Origin: Candidatus Heimdallarchaeota archaeon
GTDB taxonomy: Archaea > Asgardarchaeota > Heimdallarchaeia > JABLTI01
NCBI GenBank assembly: GCA_023128635.1
Contig: JAGMDP010000033.1
Span: 1 to 33,401, forward strand
DNA length: 33,401 nucleotides
Reading direction: 5' to 3'
Every line of letters starts with the position of its first letter. Within the stretch, counting starts at the first letter, position 1. Shown here in pieces: positions 1 to 8,450 of the stretch. A program made the translations under genes and the position numbers. A model generated the notes under the pieces. The model saw only the letters and a program-made list of their open reading frames with translations. It did not search any database and was not told where the DNA came from.

Positions 1-759
1 TTCTTTGATTTTGTTCTAAATACAATTCTAAGTTCACTTAATTTCACAGGTGGAGCAATTTATCTTCTAAATCAAATAACCAAAAATGCTGAACTAAAAC
101 GTTCTATTGGAATGCCTAAAGTTCTCAATAAAAACCTAGAAAAAATCGATACTGAATCACCTCAATACAAGCAGTTATTCGTAGCTGGAGAAACTTATGT
201 TTTAGAGGAATTTGATTCTGTGAACCAACATGCAGATGTAGGTGGCATTAAATCAATTATCTCTGTTCCATTCTTTTCCAAAAATATTGTAATAGGTGCA
301 TTAATGCTTTCCTCAAAAGAATTCAGAATAATTTCTAGTGAAAACCAAGGTATTTTAGAAGCAATTGGAAGAGATGCTGGAACTGCTATTGCAAAGTTTA
401 TTGCTGAACAAGAATTGCAAGCAAAACAATTAAGCTTAATGACTATTTTTGATGCCTTAAATGAAATGCTGCTTGTTGTTAGTGGTAGCACTGGTCAACT
501 TGTAATGGCAAATAAAGCTGCTAAGGAAGAATTCGGTTTATCTGACAAAAAATTAGTGAAAATGTCATTCTCGGAATTATTTGCTACAACTCCACAAGAT
601 GATAGTGTGGAAGAAGTATCCTCATTGTTTACTAATGAAACAGGAGAATTTTCAAAACCCTTGAAAACCAGTGATGGACAAATAATTGACTACAAAATAT
701 CCTACTACTCTTACACAATAGAGAAACGTGATGTTTTCGTATGTATAATAAAAGAATAA
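1..759 (+). CDS. GAF-PAS sensor protein, 5' end outside window
   Basis: The reading frame is open from base 1, so the first ATG at 112 is internal and the gene begins to the left of the window. The visible 252 residues start inside a GAF domain (GGAIYLL strand, later the SIISVPFFSKNIVIGALML core and an ENQGILEAIGRDAGTAI helix). A linker helix and a PAS-like domain follow from about window residue 146 (LMTIFDALNEMLLVVSG, then MANKAAKEEFGLSD). The protein ends right after the PAS fold with CIIKE, so no kinase, cyclase or HTH output domain lies at the C-terminus; any output must be N-terminal or on a partner. GAF/PAS proteins bind small ligands or sense redox state, but the ligand cannot be told. 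Nine bases separate it from the convergent reverse-strand gene. Confidence 0.85.
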   Translation, partial: FFDFVLNTILSSLNFTGGAIYLLNQITKNAELKRSIGMPKVLNKNLEKIDTESPQYKQLFVAGETYVLEEFDSVNQHADVGGIKSIISVPFFSKNIVIGALMLSSKEFRIISSENQGILEAIGRDAGTAIAKFIAEQELQAKQLSLMTIFDALNEMLLVVSGSTGQLVMANKAAKEEFGLSDKKLVKMSFSELFATTPQDDSVEEVSSLFTNETGEFSKPLKTSDGQIIDYKISYYSYTIEKRDVFVCIIKE

Positions 760-767
760 GCATTTGA

Positions 768-1664
768 TTATGCAATTTTGGTTTCTTTACATTGAATGGC
801 TCGAGAAAGTACAATCAAGCGTGGGATGTTTGCCGGGAGAATAACTTGGTCGCATTTAATGATCTTGATAACCGTTTTGAGGAAAAGTTCCTGACCAATG
901 TCTTTAGCAAATTCAATTTTGGGAATACCATAAATAATTAATCCTCGTTCACCCAAAATTTCTAAATCCTTTTTTGAAACAAATAGTTCTTCCTCTTCCC
1001 TCACAACTAAAACTTCTCTATCTCCTAATGATGATATTGTTTCACTAATATCAAAGAAAGTAATAGCATGAGCTAAAATCTCAGAAAAATACTCTCCAGT
1101 TGTTTTACTTTTATCTTTAGCATTAGAAACAAATTCATCATAAAGCCTAATTGAGACATTTCTAATTGTAATATCCTTAAGTTGGTCTTTGTTCGATGGA
1201 TGAGTATATGCTGTTCGTTTACGAAAAATGCCAAGTTGGATGATTTTAGGAATATCTCCTAAGAAACTTGTTTTGCATCGTCGAATCAATCTAACGTGTT
1301 TTACAAGAGTGGATGCATCAACATCTTTCTCAAAGGTTAGATCAGTAATCTTACTAAACAAAAACATAGTATTTTCACCAGCAGATACTAGGTCTTGTTT
1401 TGTCACAACTAATTTATCTAAATCTCTGATGATTTCAGGAGCTTTTCCATGACGTGGATGTCCATGTCTACTAATGAATCTACGCCAAGGTTGTTTGTCG
1501 ATCATAACAATGCTGTCAAAAGCATCGCCTGCAGATAATCCGTGTTTCTTTGCATAAACAGTGAATTGTTCGTATAATTCCTTGTTTACTCCCCGTATAG
1601 TGATATCTTTTATTTCTCCAAGATCTTTCTTCACAACAAACATTTTTGACACGTCTTGATTCAA
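768..1664 (-). CDS. tandem-duplicated RHH-like repeat protein
   Basis: A 298-residue protein built from two copies of one unit. Residues 18-53 (KDITIRGVNKELYEQF...) match residues 162-197 (LKDITIRNVSIRLYDEF...); both look like a ribbon-helix-helix: a short basic strand followed by two helices. Residues 84-148 (LVVTKQDL..., ending IPKIIQLGIFRK) match 226-291 (LFVSKKDL..., ending IPRLIVLSRAIQCK), an alpha/beta module I do not recognise. RHH proteins are usually dimeric DNA binders or antitoxins; carrying two strands in one chain could give a built-in pseudo-dimer. No toxin-like partner is adjacent. The longest start is a TTG at 1664; the ATG at residue 8 (base 1643) is an equal or better candidate. 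A TATA-like TAATATATC at about 1688-1697 favours a short or absent leader. Function unknown; DNA binding is inferred from the fold pattern only. Confidence 0.75.
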   Translation of the reverse strand: MNQDVSKMFVVKKDLGEIKDITIRGVNKELYEQFTVYAKKHGLSAGDAFDSIVMIDKQPWRRFISRHGHPRHGKAPEIIRDLDKLVVTKQDLVSAGENTMFLFSKITDLTFEKDVDASTLVKHVRLIRRCKTSFLGDIPKIIQLGIFRKRTAYTHPSNKDQLKDITIRNVSIRLYDEFVSNAKDKSKTTGEYFSEILAHAITFFDISETISSLGDREVLVVREEEELFVSKKDLEILGERGLIIYGIPKIEFAKDIGQELFLKTVIKIIKCDQVILPANIPRLIVLSRAIQCKETKIA

Positions 1665-1717
1665 CTATGATATGTATTATTTGTGTGATATATTAGTTTT
1701 TTGTTTGATTAGACAAA

Positions 1718-1734
1718 AGAGTTAAATATGTATG
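1718..1734 (+). promoter_or_regulatory. likely promoter of the ABC exporter operon
   Basis: An A/T-rich TATA-like stretch (GAGTTAAATATGTATG) lies about 60-75 bases before the exporter ATG; transcription would begin near 1755 and leave a leader containing the GGAG at 1783-1786. A second A/T run at 1758-1769 is too close to the ATG to use that SD. The opposite strand carries the promoter for the reverse gene in the same 130-base gap. Confidence 0.4.
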
Positions 1735-1794
1735 ATTTGTATGATAATGTGTTTGATGAAATATATTTGAAAAAAGAAAAATGGAGCCCAAAAT

Positions 1795-3675
1795 ATGGCT
1801 ACAAAAGAAGTAAAAAATGTAACAATAGAATATAACGATCATAAACCACAAGTACTTGCAACTGAGAAATACAAATCCGCCAATCAATGGTTCTGGTCAG
1901 GATTAGTACGGTACCCTGGATTAATGTTTACTTCCATGTTTATAATAATCTTAAATGCTGTAATCAGTGTGTTACCTGGAATCTTACTTGGGTTAGCACT
2001 CGATATTTTATCGACAGGGGATGACTACTTTAAAACAGTTGTAATCTCTATTGTTGTTGCTGCACTAATGGGTTGGTTAACATCCTCATTGAGTGCATAC
2101 TTATGGAGTTTAGCTAGTTATCGTTTTGAACGAGATATACGACAAGAGTTTTTTGATGTAGTTCAAAATCACTCTATGGCTTTTCATGATGAACACGATT
2201 CTGGTGTCCTTTTGTCGATGGGAATGAATGAAACTAATCAAATTCGTTTTTCCTTTACTCCCTCTCTTCGACACTTACTAAATTCATTCCTAAGCATAAT
2301 TATTGTCAGTATTTATTTCTTCGTTCGGATCCCTGTTGGTTCCAAAGTAATCGGCGTTGCGGATTGGAGAATTGGTATTGGAATTGTCTTTAGTTTCATA
2401 ATCTATTTAATCTTAGCCTGGATATATGCTCGAAGAATTGGTCCTATCCGAAAAGAATTAGCAACAGAACTTGGAAACGTTTCTTCTTCATCTCAAGAAA
2501 CCTTCAGAGGTATTGAAGTTGTCCGATCCTTTGATAGTGAAATAATTGAAGAAAAGAAATTCGAGAAACAAAGTTTACGACTTGCTGATAAAATAAAGAA
2601 AGAAGGTTTTCTAAGTGCTTTTTACTGGCCTGCTTTAATAATGGTTATCGCTACTGCCGTTGTTTTTGGGATTGGTCTTTGGATGGTCTCCAAAAATGAT
2701 GGTTCTATGAGTATTGGTCAAATGACTTCTATGCTTTCACTGCTCTTACAACTAGTTATCTTGAATTTCATGGTTCCTATGAGGTTACTTGGACTCCAAG
2801 CAGGTAGGATGAATGCAAAACGAATTTGGGATGTCATGACATTTGCAGATCCCTTAGTTGAACCAACTAAATCACCAGAAGCTGATTGGTCCAGTGACTT
2901 AATCTTTGATGATGTTACCTTTTCATATCCTGGGAAGAAAAGGACTGTTTTAGAGAATATTTCATTTAAAATTCCAGCTGGTTCTCGAGTTGCTCTTCTG
3001 GGCGGTCCTGGATCAGGTAAAAGCACTATTCTGAAGCTCTTATTGCGACTTTATGATCCTGATAAAGGATCAATCCGATTGAATGACGTAGGTTTTGAAG
3101 AAATGCATACGTTTGATGTCCGAAAGGATGTTACTCTTGTAGAGCAAGATATTTTCCTATTTGGGACATCGTTTAGAGAAAACATCTCCTTCTCCAAATC
3201 TGATGCAACATTAGAGGAAATACGAACTGCTGCCAAGAGAGCTCAAATTGCTAAGTTTATTGAATCAACCCCAGATGGTTATGAAACACTCATTGGTGAA
3301 CGTGGTGTTGATTTATCAGGTGGACAAAGACAAAGAGTAGCAATTGCAAGAGCCTTGTTGGCCGATCCAAAATTACTATTGTTAGATGATTCCACAAGTG
3401 CTGTTGATATTAAAACAGAGGTTAGATTACGGTTGGCAATGGAGGAGCTGATTAAAGGACGAACTTCCATAGTTGTCACCCAAAGATTGTCTACATTGGT
3501 TGATTCGGATTTGATTATCTTTCTCGATAAAGGGAAAATTATCGATATTGGTTCCCACGATGAGTTACTTCGTCGGTGTGAGGAATACCAGTTTATGATT
3601 AGTTTGCTCCCAGTTGGATCGCAATTGATCGAGGATGCACTAAAACATAACAAAAATAATGGAGGAACCAACTAA
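1795..3675 (+). CDS. ABC exporter half-transporter, degenerate-site subunit
   Basis: A fused membrane-plus-ATPase half-transporter of 626 residues. The N-terminal 340 residues hold the six-helix type IV (ABC type I exporter) membrane domain; the nucleotide-binding domain follows. Walker A is GGPGSGKST (403-411), the signature is LSGGQ (507-511), and Walker B is LLLLDD (527-532). The catalytic glutamate after Walker B is Asp532 and the switch histidine is replaced by Gln in VVTQRLST, so its own ATP site should be hydrolysis-poor. The neighbour at 3675 has the intact residues, so the two fit the asymmetric heterodimer architecture of TM287/288, BmrCD and TAP. An SD GGAG precedes the ATG. The stop overlaps the next start by one base (TAATG), implying coupled translation and 1:1 assembly. 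The substrate is unknown; lipids, drugs or peptides are all possible. Confidence 0.93.
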   Translation: MATKEVKNVTIEYNDHKPQVLATEKYKSANQWFWSGLVRYPGLMFTSMFIIILNAVISVLPGILLGLALDILSTGDDYFKTVVISIVVAALMGWLTSSLSAYLWSLASYRFERDIRQEFFDVVQNHSMAFHDEHDSGVLLSMGMNETNQIRFSFTPSLRHLLNSFLSIIIVSIYFFVRIPVGSKVIGVADWRIGIGIVFSFIIYLILAWIYARRIGPIRKELATELGNVSSSSQETFRGIEVVRSFDSEIIEEKKFEKQSLRLADKIKKEGFLSAFYWPALIMVIATAVVFGIGLWMVSKNDGSMSIGQMTSMLSLLLQLVILNFMVPMRLLGLQAGRMNAKRIWDVMTFADPLVEPTKSPEADWSSDLIFDDVTFSYPGKKRTVLENISFKIPAGSRVALLGGPGSGKSTILKLLLRLYDPDKGSIRLNDVGFEEMHTFDVRKDVTLVEQDIFLFGTSFRENISFSKSDATLEEIRTAAKRAQIAKFIESTPDGYETLIGERGVDLSGGQRQRVAIARALLADPKLLLLDDSTSAVDIKTEVRLRLAMEELIKGRTSIVVTQRLSTLVDSDLIIFLDKGKIIDIGSHDELLRRCEEYQFMISLLPVGSQLIEDALKHNKNNGGTN

Positions 3676-5732
3676 TGGGAATGCGTGGACACGGCGGAGG
3701 ACCAATGCGACGATTATCAATGGAGAAGAAAAAAGCAGCTCGACCAATGGGCGTGTTGTTAAAAGCTCTAGGAGCATATCTAGGAAAATACAAAGGGTTG
3801 TTGATTGCTTCAGGGTTAATCAGTCTACTTTATGCTGGAACTCAGATTCTAAATCCAATATTCTTATCCATGGGTATAGATTCAATAGATCCCTCTAATC
3901 CAGAAATAATAACTCTATTTGGATTCGAATTAACAGGATTAACAGCTGTTATAGTATTCGCTGGCCTGTTTGTATTCTTAGGATCGCTAGGATTTGTCAT
4001 AAATTCCTTCAATACTAGGGTTCTCTCGAGTGTACGAGCTTACATGGTTAATGATATGCGAACAGATGTTTATAGCAAATTAATCAATTCCTCAATGAGC
4101 TTCATAAAGAAAGAGCAAAGTGGGAACATAACTGCAAGGATAACAAGTGATTCAGATGAAGTCTCAACAGGTATTCAAGTATTCATCTCAATAGTAGTAC
4201 AATTATTCTTGTTAGTTGTAACTTTCTTTGTAATTCTATTTCAGATAAATTGGCAGATATTGTTAATCTGTTTAGGAGCAATACCTTTTGCATTGCTTCT
4301 CAGCGCAATTCTTAGTACATTAGGTAGAAGAATTGTCCTAAGAATCAGACGAAAATTCGGAGAAGTCTCTGGTAAAATGGCTGAAAGCTTTTCAGGAGTA
4401 GCAGTTAGCAAATCATTCAATCAAGAAATAAATCTCTCAAATCAAATGCAGGTTTTAAACCAACAATACTACAAAATGAGCATCCAATTCGGAATCATGA
4501 TGAATGTTATTATGCCCATTATTTCAACTGTTAGCTCTATAGTAACCTCCTTGATATTATACGTTGGAGGAGTAATAACCAATCTTTCCTATGGGGAAAT
4601 ATTTCTTGGAACCATGTTAGCAGCACAATTCCTCAGACCAGTCACACATCTATCTATGATGTTTCCAACACTACAAACATCTCTAGGAGCACTTGACAGA
4701 ATTTTAGACATAAAAGAAGCAGCACCAGCAATACCAGATGCTCAAAATGCGGAAAAACTCAATGAGAATTATTCTATAAAATTCGATAAAGTATGGTTCG
4801 CATATGACTTGGATACCTGGGTGCTAAAAGACATTGATTTAGACGTCAAACAAGGAGAAATGGTGGCTTTGGTTGGGCATACGGGAGCCGGAAAAACGAC
4901 TCTTGCAAGTATGTTACTGACTAGATTCTATGATATTCAAAAAGGATCAATAAAAATAGGTGAACAAGACTTACGTGAAGTCACGCAACACTCATTGCGT
5001 CAAGCAATAGGACTAATTCCCCAAGAACCATATCTGTTCACTGCATCTGTTTACGACAACATAAAATATGGAAAACCAGATGCCACAGATGAAGAAATCT
5101 ACAATATCTGTCAAATGATTGGTGCTGACACTTTCATCCAAGCCTTACCAGACGGTTATAATACCATGGTTAGAGAAGGAGGAAAACAACTCAGTGCAGG
5201 TCAAAGACAAATAATTACAATTGCAAGAGCAATGCTTTCCGACCCTCAAATACTCATCCTCGACGAAGCAACTTCTCGACTAGATGCTTATTCCGAGTCA
5301 TTAGTTCAAGATGCTCAAAGAAAACTCTTCAAAGATAGAACAACCTTTGTTATTGCTCATCGATTATCTACTATACATGATGCAGATAAGATTGTCGTTT
5401 TTGAAAAAGGTGAATTAATGGAAATAGGTACTCATGATGAATTAATGAAAAGTGATGGCATTTATGCTGATCTGTATGAGACATACTACAGTTTCCAAGG
5501 TATTGATGCAATCGATATTGAAGCTTTCTTAGAAGAAGATGAAGAAGAATTTGACTTGTCGCCACAAGCAATGTTGGCTTCAGGAAATATTGACCCTGAG
5601 AAAATCAAGAAAATGGTTGCAGAAGGAAAACTTCCACCTAAAGCATTAGAGCACCTTAAACAAATGCAAGAATCTGGTTCATCTGAAATGAAAGCCAAAA
5701 TGGTGAAGAAAAAGAAACATCCTCCGCATTAG
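3675..5732 (+). CDS. ABC exporter half-transporter, catalytic-site subunit
   Basis: Partner of the preceding gene, 685 residues: basic N-terminus, six-helix exporter membrane domain to about residue 340, then the ATPase domain. Walker A is GHTGAGKTT near residue 400, the signature is the slightly altered LSAGQ, Walker B LILDEATS keeps the catalytic Glu, and the switch His is present (VIAHRLST). These residues pair with the LSGGQ of the first subunit to form the hydrolytic site, while its altered LSAGQ faces the first subunit's degenerate site. About 90 residues follow the ATPase core: an acidic patch (FLEEDEEEFDLS), a helical segment and a Lys/His-rich tail (KKKKHPPH). This extension is longer than usual and of unknown role. 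The SD GGAGG sits within the end of the upstream gene. A strong terminator follows. Confidence 0.93.
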   Translation: MGMRGHGGGPMRRLSMEKKKAARPMGVLLKALGAYLGKYKGLLIASGLISLLYAGTQILNPIFLSMGIDSIDPSNPEIITLFGFELTGLTAVIVFAGLFVFLGSLGFVINSFNTRVLSSVRAYMVNDMRTDVYSKLINSSMSFIKKEQSGNITARITSDSDEVSTGIQVFISIVVQLFLLVVTFFVILFQINWQILLICLGAIPFALLLSAILSTLGRRIVLRIRRKFGEVSGKMAESFSGVAVSKSFNQEINLSNQMQVLNQQYYKMSIQFGIMMNVIMPIISTVSSIVTSLILYVGGVITNLSYGEIFLGTMLAAQFLRPVTHLSMMFPTLQTSLGALDRILDIKEAAPAIPDAQNAEKLNENYSIKFDKVWFAYDLDTWVLKDIDLDVKQGEMVALVGHTGAGKTTLASMLLTRFYDIQKGSIKIGEQDLREVTQHSLRQAIGLIPQEPYLFTASVYDNIKYGKPDATDEEIYNICQMIGADTFIQALPDGYNTMVREGGKQLSAGQRQIITIARAMLSDPQILILDEATSRLDAYSESLVQDAQRKLFKDRTTFVIAHRLSTIHDADKIVVFEKGELMEIGTHDELMKSDGIYADLYETYYSFQGIDAIDIEAFLEEDEEEFDLSPQAMLASGNIDPEKIKKMVAEGKLPPKALEHLKQMQESGSSEMKAKMVKKKKHPPH

Positions 5733-5746
5733 ATACAATCATTTAA

Positions 5747-5786
5747 AGCAACAAAATTATCTTGTTGCTACTTTTTCCTTTTTTTT
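5747..5786 (+). terminator. hairpin plus T-tract terminator
   Basis: AGCAACAA (5747-5754) and TTGTTGCT (5762-5769) form a perfect 8-bp stem with a 7-base loop, directly followed by two T runs up to 5786. It sits 15 bases after the exporter operon and looks like an intrinsic terminator. Confidence 0.8.
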
Positions 5787-5839
5787 CCACTATAATGAAA
5801 TCACATAGAAAACATTAAATTACTCTCTCTAGTTAATAA

Positions 5840-5858
5840 TCGAAGTCGACTGCTTCGA
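5840..5858 (+). promoter_or_regulatory. leader hairpin before the radical SAM gene
   Basis: TCGAAG (5840-5845) and CTTCGA (5853-5858) form a 6-bp stem with a 7-base loop, ending 12 bases before the SD AGGTGG (5869-5874). A TATA-like ACTATAATG near 5790 would place it in the 5' leader. It is too small for a cobalamin riboswitch; a regulatory role is only possible. Confidence 0.3.
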
Positions 5859-5886
5859 GCATTACCAAAGGTGGAAAAAGCAAAAC

Positions 5887-7293
5887 ATGTCCAATGAATC
5901 TGTTCTCTTAGTTTATCCTCCAAGTCAGTGGGGATACATCGATCGTTTCTGTCAACCTTTAGGCGCCTTGACACTTGGGAGTATTTTGAGAGATGCAGGA
6001 ATTAAAGTAAAGGTAATAGATCTTTCCGGTGAAGGTTGGACCCCACAACAGCTGTATGCTCATATGAAAGAAGAAGATTATACTCATGTTGGAGCTACTA
6101 TTTTAACACCATTTAGAGACATTGGTTATGGAATTCTAAAAGCTGCAAAAAAAATCAATCCTGATGTTGTTACCTTAGCTGGTGGACCTCACGTTTCATT
6201 TTTCAAAGAGAATGTTCTAAAGGAGTATCCCGGACTTGATATTGCTGTTTCAGGCGAAGCTGATCTAGATATAGTTGATATTATTCAAAATCCTAAGAAG
6301 AAATTCTATGATCTTGGTTGTGTTGAAGACATTGATGCTCTGCCAATACCTGATAGAAGTCATGTAAGGCATATAGAATACAATGAATTAGCAGGAATCT
6401 ACATGGATGATTCTGCCAGTATGAAGTGGATAAGAGGTTGTCCTTGGAGAAAATGCCGGTTCTGTAGTCGTAATGAGTTAACATTAAAGCATCGTCGTAG
6501 AAGTCCGGAGAAAATTATCGAGGAAATTGCAATCATACAACACGAGTTGAAATATAAAAACATCCTTGTCGTTGACGATAGCTTGGCATTAAATACAAAA
6601 TTCTCTAAAACAATTCTACGAATGAAAATCAAAGAAGGATTAGATATTCCTTTCTGGGCCTTAGCTCGAGTAGACCAAATTGATGAAGAAGCATTTCAAT
6701 TAATGAAACGAGCAAATTGTAGTGGTTTACAAGTTGGTATAGAATCAATAGTACCTCGAGTAATTGACATGTATAAGAAAGCTCCAGGGGATCCAAAAGA
6801 ATGGTTCCACAAAGTTGATCGAACATTAGAATTAGCAGATAAATATGATATTATAATGATTGGTTCTTTCATTGTTGGTGGACCTACAGAAACAGCAAAA
6901 GAAATGCAAACTAATGTAGATTATTTACGAACTTCTAAGGTAGATATTGTTCAACCGTTTGCTTTCCAATATGTCATTGGTTCTGAGTTCTGGCATGAAG
7001 CTGTGGATAGTGGGCAACTCAAACCTGATGATATCTATGCTTACAATGATAAGAAGTATGGAACATCACCTTATACCGCGAAAGAACTATTCGATAAAGT
7101 CTTAGAAGCAGAGGATCTTATAAATGGGCCAATTCTCAATCCTGGAAGATATGTTCGACTAGTTGGGAAATTTATCAAGCAGAAGAAATGGCGAGTTATC
7201 TGGAAAAACATACTTCAATTGCCTAAAATAATTCAAGGACTACTTCTCGAGCATCCCTATGATATTGTAATTGAAGATGAATTAAACGATTAA
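5887..7293 (+). CDS. B12-binding-type radical SAM protein
   Basis: A 468-residue protein with the N-terminal Rossmann-like cobalamin-binding-type domain (1 to about 135: LLVYPPS, ALTLGSILRDAG, LAGGPHVSF) followed by a radical SAM barrel. The cluster motif is RGCPWRKCRFC, with Cys185, Cys190 and Cys193. The spacing is CX4CX2C rather than the canonical CX3CX2C; I recall similar spacing in some B12/radical SAM subfamilies, so it is likely functional. No DxHxxG is seen, as in most of this class. Later blocks (VDDSLAL, CSGLQVGIES) fit the barrel. Members methylate unactivated carbons or rearrange lipids, tetrapyrroles and peptides; the substrate here is unknown. ATG start with SD AGGTGG. It stands alone between two terminators. 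Confidence 0.85.
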   Translation: MSNESVLLVYPPSQWGYIDRFCQPLGALTLGSILRDAGIKVKVIDLSGEGWTPQQLYAHMKEEDYTHVGATILTPFRDIGYGILKAAKKINPDVVTLAGGPHVSFFKENVLKEYPGLDIAVSGEADLDIVDIIQNPKKKFYDLGCVEDIDALPIPDRSHVRHIEYNELAGIYMDDSASMKWIRGCPWRKCRFCSRNELTLKHRRRSPEKIIEEIAIIQHELKYKNILVVDDSLALNTKFSKTILRMKIKEGLDIPFWALARVDQIDEEAFQLMKRANCSGLQVGIESIVPRVIDMYKKAPGDPKEWFHKVDRTLELADKYDIIMIGSFIVGGPTETAKEMQTNVDYLRTSKVDIVQPFAFQYVIGSEFWHEAVDSGQLKPDDIYAYNDKKYGTSPYTAKELFDKVLEAEDLINGPILNPGRYVRLVGKFIKQKKWRVIWKNILQLPKIIQGLLLEHPYDIVIEDELND

Positions 7294-7302
7294 TCTTCTA
7301 AT

Positions 7303-7340
7303 GTTATTCCTAATTCTGTGACTTCTTGGAATAACTTTTA
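7303..7340 (+). terminator. hairpin terminator after the radical SAM gene
   Basis: GTTATTCC (7303-7310) pairs perfectly with GGAATAAC (7328-7335) around a 17-base loop and is followed by TTTTAATT. It lies 10 bases beyond the stop, consistent with transcription termination. Confidence 0.6.
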
Positions 7341-7387
7341 ATTGGAAGGAAATGATGTTATTTTTGATAGAATATTGAGGTTTTCCA

Positions 7388-8425
7388 ATGGAAGAAGGTA
7401 AACTACCCCTTGATTTACTTGATAAGATAATTGGGGACTTTGATACTTTACCAGATAGTGTTATCCAAGGTCCACAAGTAGGTGCAGATGTTGCAGTAAT
7501 CGATTACCAAAAAGCGATAACACAGGCACAGACTTTCTACCAAAGCAAAGAGAAAGTCTTTCTAGTTTACAAAACTGATCCAATTACTTTTCCAACGCCT
7601 AATCCTGGGAAATATGTTGTTATTGTGAATGCGAATGATGTAGTTACAAGTGGAGCTATTCCTTTTGGTTTTAATGCTACAATCATTCTTCCTATTGGAA
7701 GTTCAACAAAAGATGTTTTAAACATCCAGCAAGGAATTCAACAAGAATGTAAGAAAAACAATATCATTATTCTTGGTGGTCATACTGAATTCTCCTCTTC
7801 TGTTTTTACACCGATTATATCCGGAGCTATGCTTGGTTTTGTTCCTAAAGATTACTATGTTCCTCGAGAGATTAATGAAGGAGATGTTATGCTTTGTGTT
7901 GGTTGGTGTGCGAAGGAAGGAGCAGGAATAATCGCAAATGAAGGGTTTAATGAACTCAGTAAGCACATGGGCAAGTCTTTATTGGATATATTAATCAAAC
8001 TTGGGAAAGATATTTCCGTTGTTGATGTCGCACTGAAAATTAATAAGAAAAACCAACCAGGACTCATGCATGATGCTACAGAAGGCGGGGTACTAGGAGC
8101 AGTTTATGAAACAATAGCTCCCTCAGATTTTGGTATAAAGCTTCATTCAGAAAAATTCCCACTGACAAATGAAACAATAAAGGTTTGTAAATTATTAGAG
8201 GTTGATCCACTAAAAGTAATCTCTTCTGGAACTTTACTAGTTATAACTTCTGAATCAAAAGCCAAGAAAATCAAAAAGGAATCCACTAAAGAAATCCCAA
8301 TAAAAATTGTTGGTGAAATATGTTCTAAAAAGAATGGAATTACTTTAGATGGAGAAAAAATACCTCCACCTGGACCTGATGCTATTATAGAAGCTTTAAG
8401 AAAATTAGAAGAAGGTAGTTTGTAA
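7388..8425 (+). CDS. HypE-like AIR synthase family protein
   Basis: A 345-residue PurM/HypE/SelD-superfamily protein. Visible blocks are GADVAVIDY (32-40), YKTDPITFPTPNPGKY (61-76), VNANDVVTSGA (80-90), GGHTE (130-134) and HDATEGGVLGAVYE near 230, which match the dimer-interface and ATP-binding blocks of HypE. True HypE ends in PR(I/V)C, whose Cys is carbamoylated and dehydrated to make the cyanide ligand of [NiFe]-hydrogenase. Here the chain ends EEGSL with no cysteine, so it is probably not the hydrogenase cyanide-forming enzyme but one of the archaeal HypE-like/AIR synthase-related proteins of unknown substrate. HypA lies 19 kb away, but no other hyp gene is in view. ATG start, SD TTGAGG. 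It converges on the DUF438 gene. Confidence 0.85.
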   Translation: MEEGKLPLDLLDKIIGDFDTLPDSVIQGPQVGADVAVIDYQKAITQAQTFYQSKEKVFLVYKTDPITFPTPNPGKYVVIVNANDVVTSGAIPFGFNATIILPIGSSTKDVLNIQQGIQQECKKNNIIILGGHTEFSSSVFTPIISGAMLGFVPKDYYVPREINEGDVMLCVGWCAKEGAGIIANEGFNELSKHMGKSLLDILIKLGKDISVVDVALKINKKNQPGLMHDATEGGVLGAVYETIAPSDFGIKLHSEKFPLTNETIKVCKLLEVDPLKVISSGTLLVITSESKAKKIKKESTKEIPIKIVGEICSKKNGITLDGEKIPPPGPDAIIEALRKLEEGSL

Positions 8426-8439
8426 ATAAACTAACCTTC
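8411..8439. terminator. bidirectional hairpin between convergent genes
   Basis: GAAGGTAGTTT (8411-8421) and AAACTAACCTTC (8428-8439) pair with a single bulged A. The left arm overlaps the final codons and stop of the HypE-like gene, and the hairpin lies 12 bases from the end of the facing gene. It could terminate transcription from both sides. Confidence 0.55.
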
Positions 8440-8450
8440 AAATTTAATAT

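Noticed and set aside
768..1664. Toxin-antitoxin module based on the RHH-like domain
   Set aside because: No toxin-sized partner gene is adjacent; neighbours are a sensor protein and an ABC exporter.
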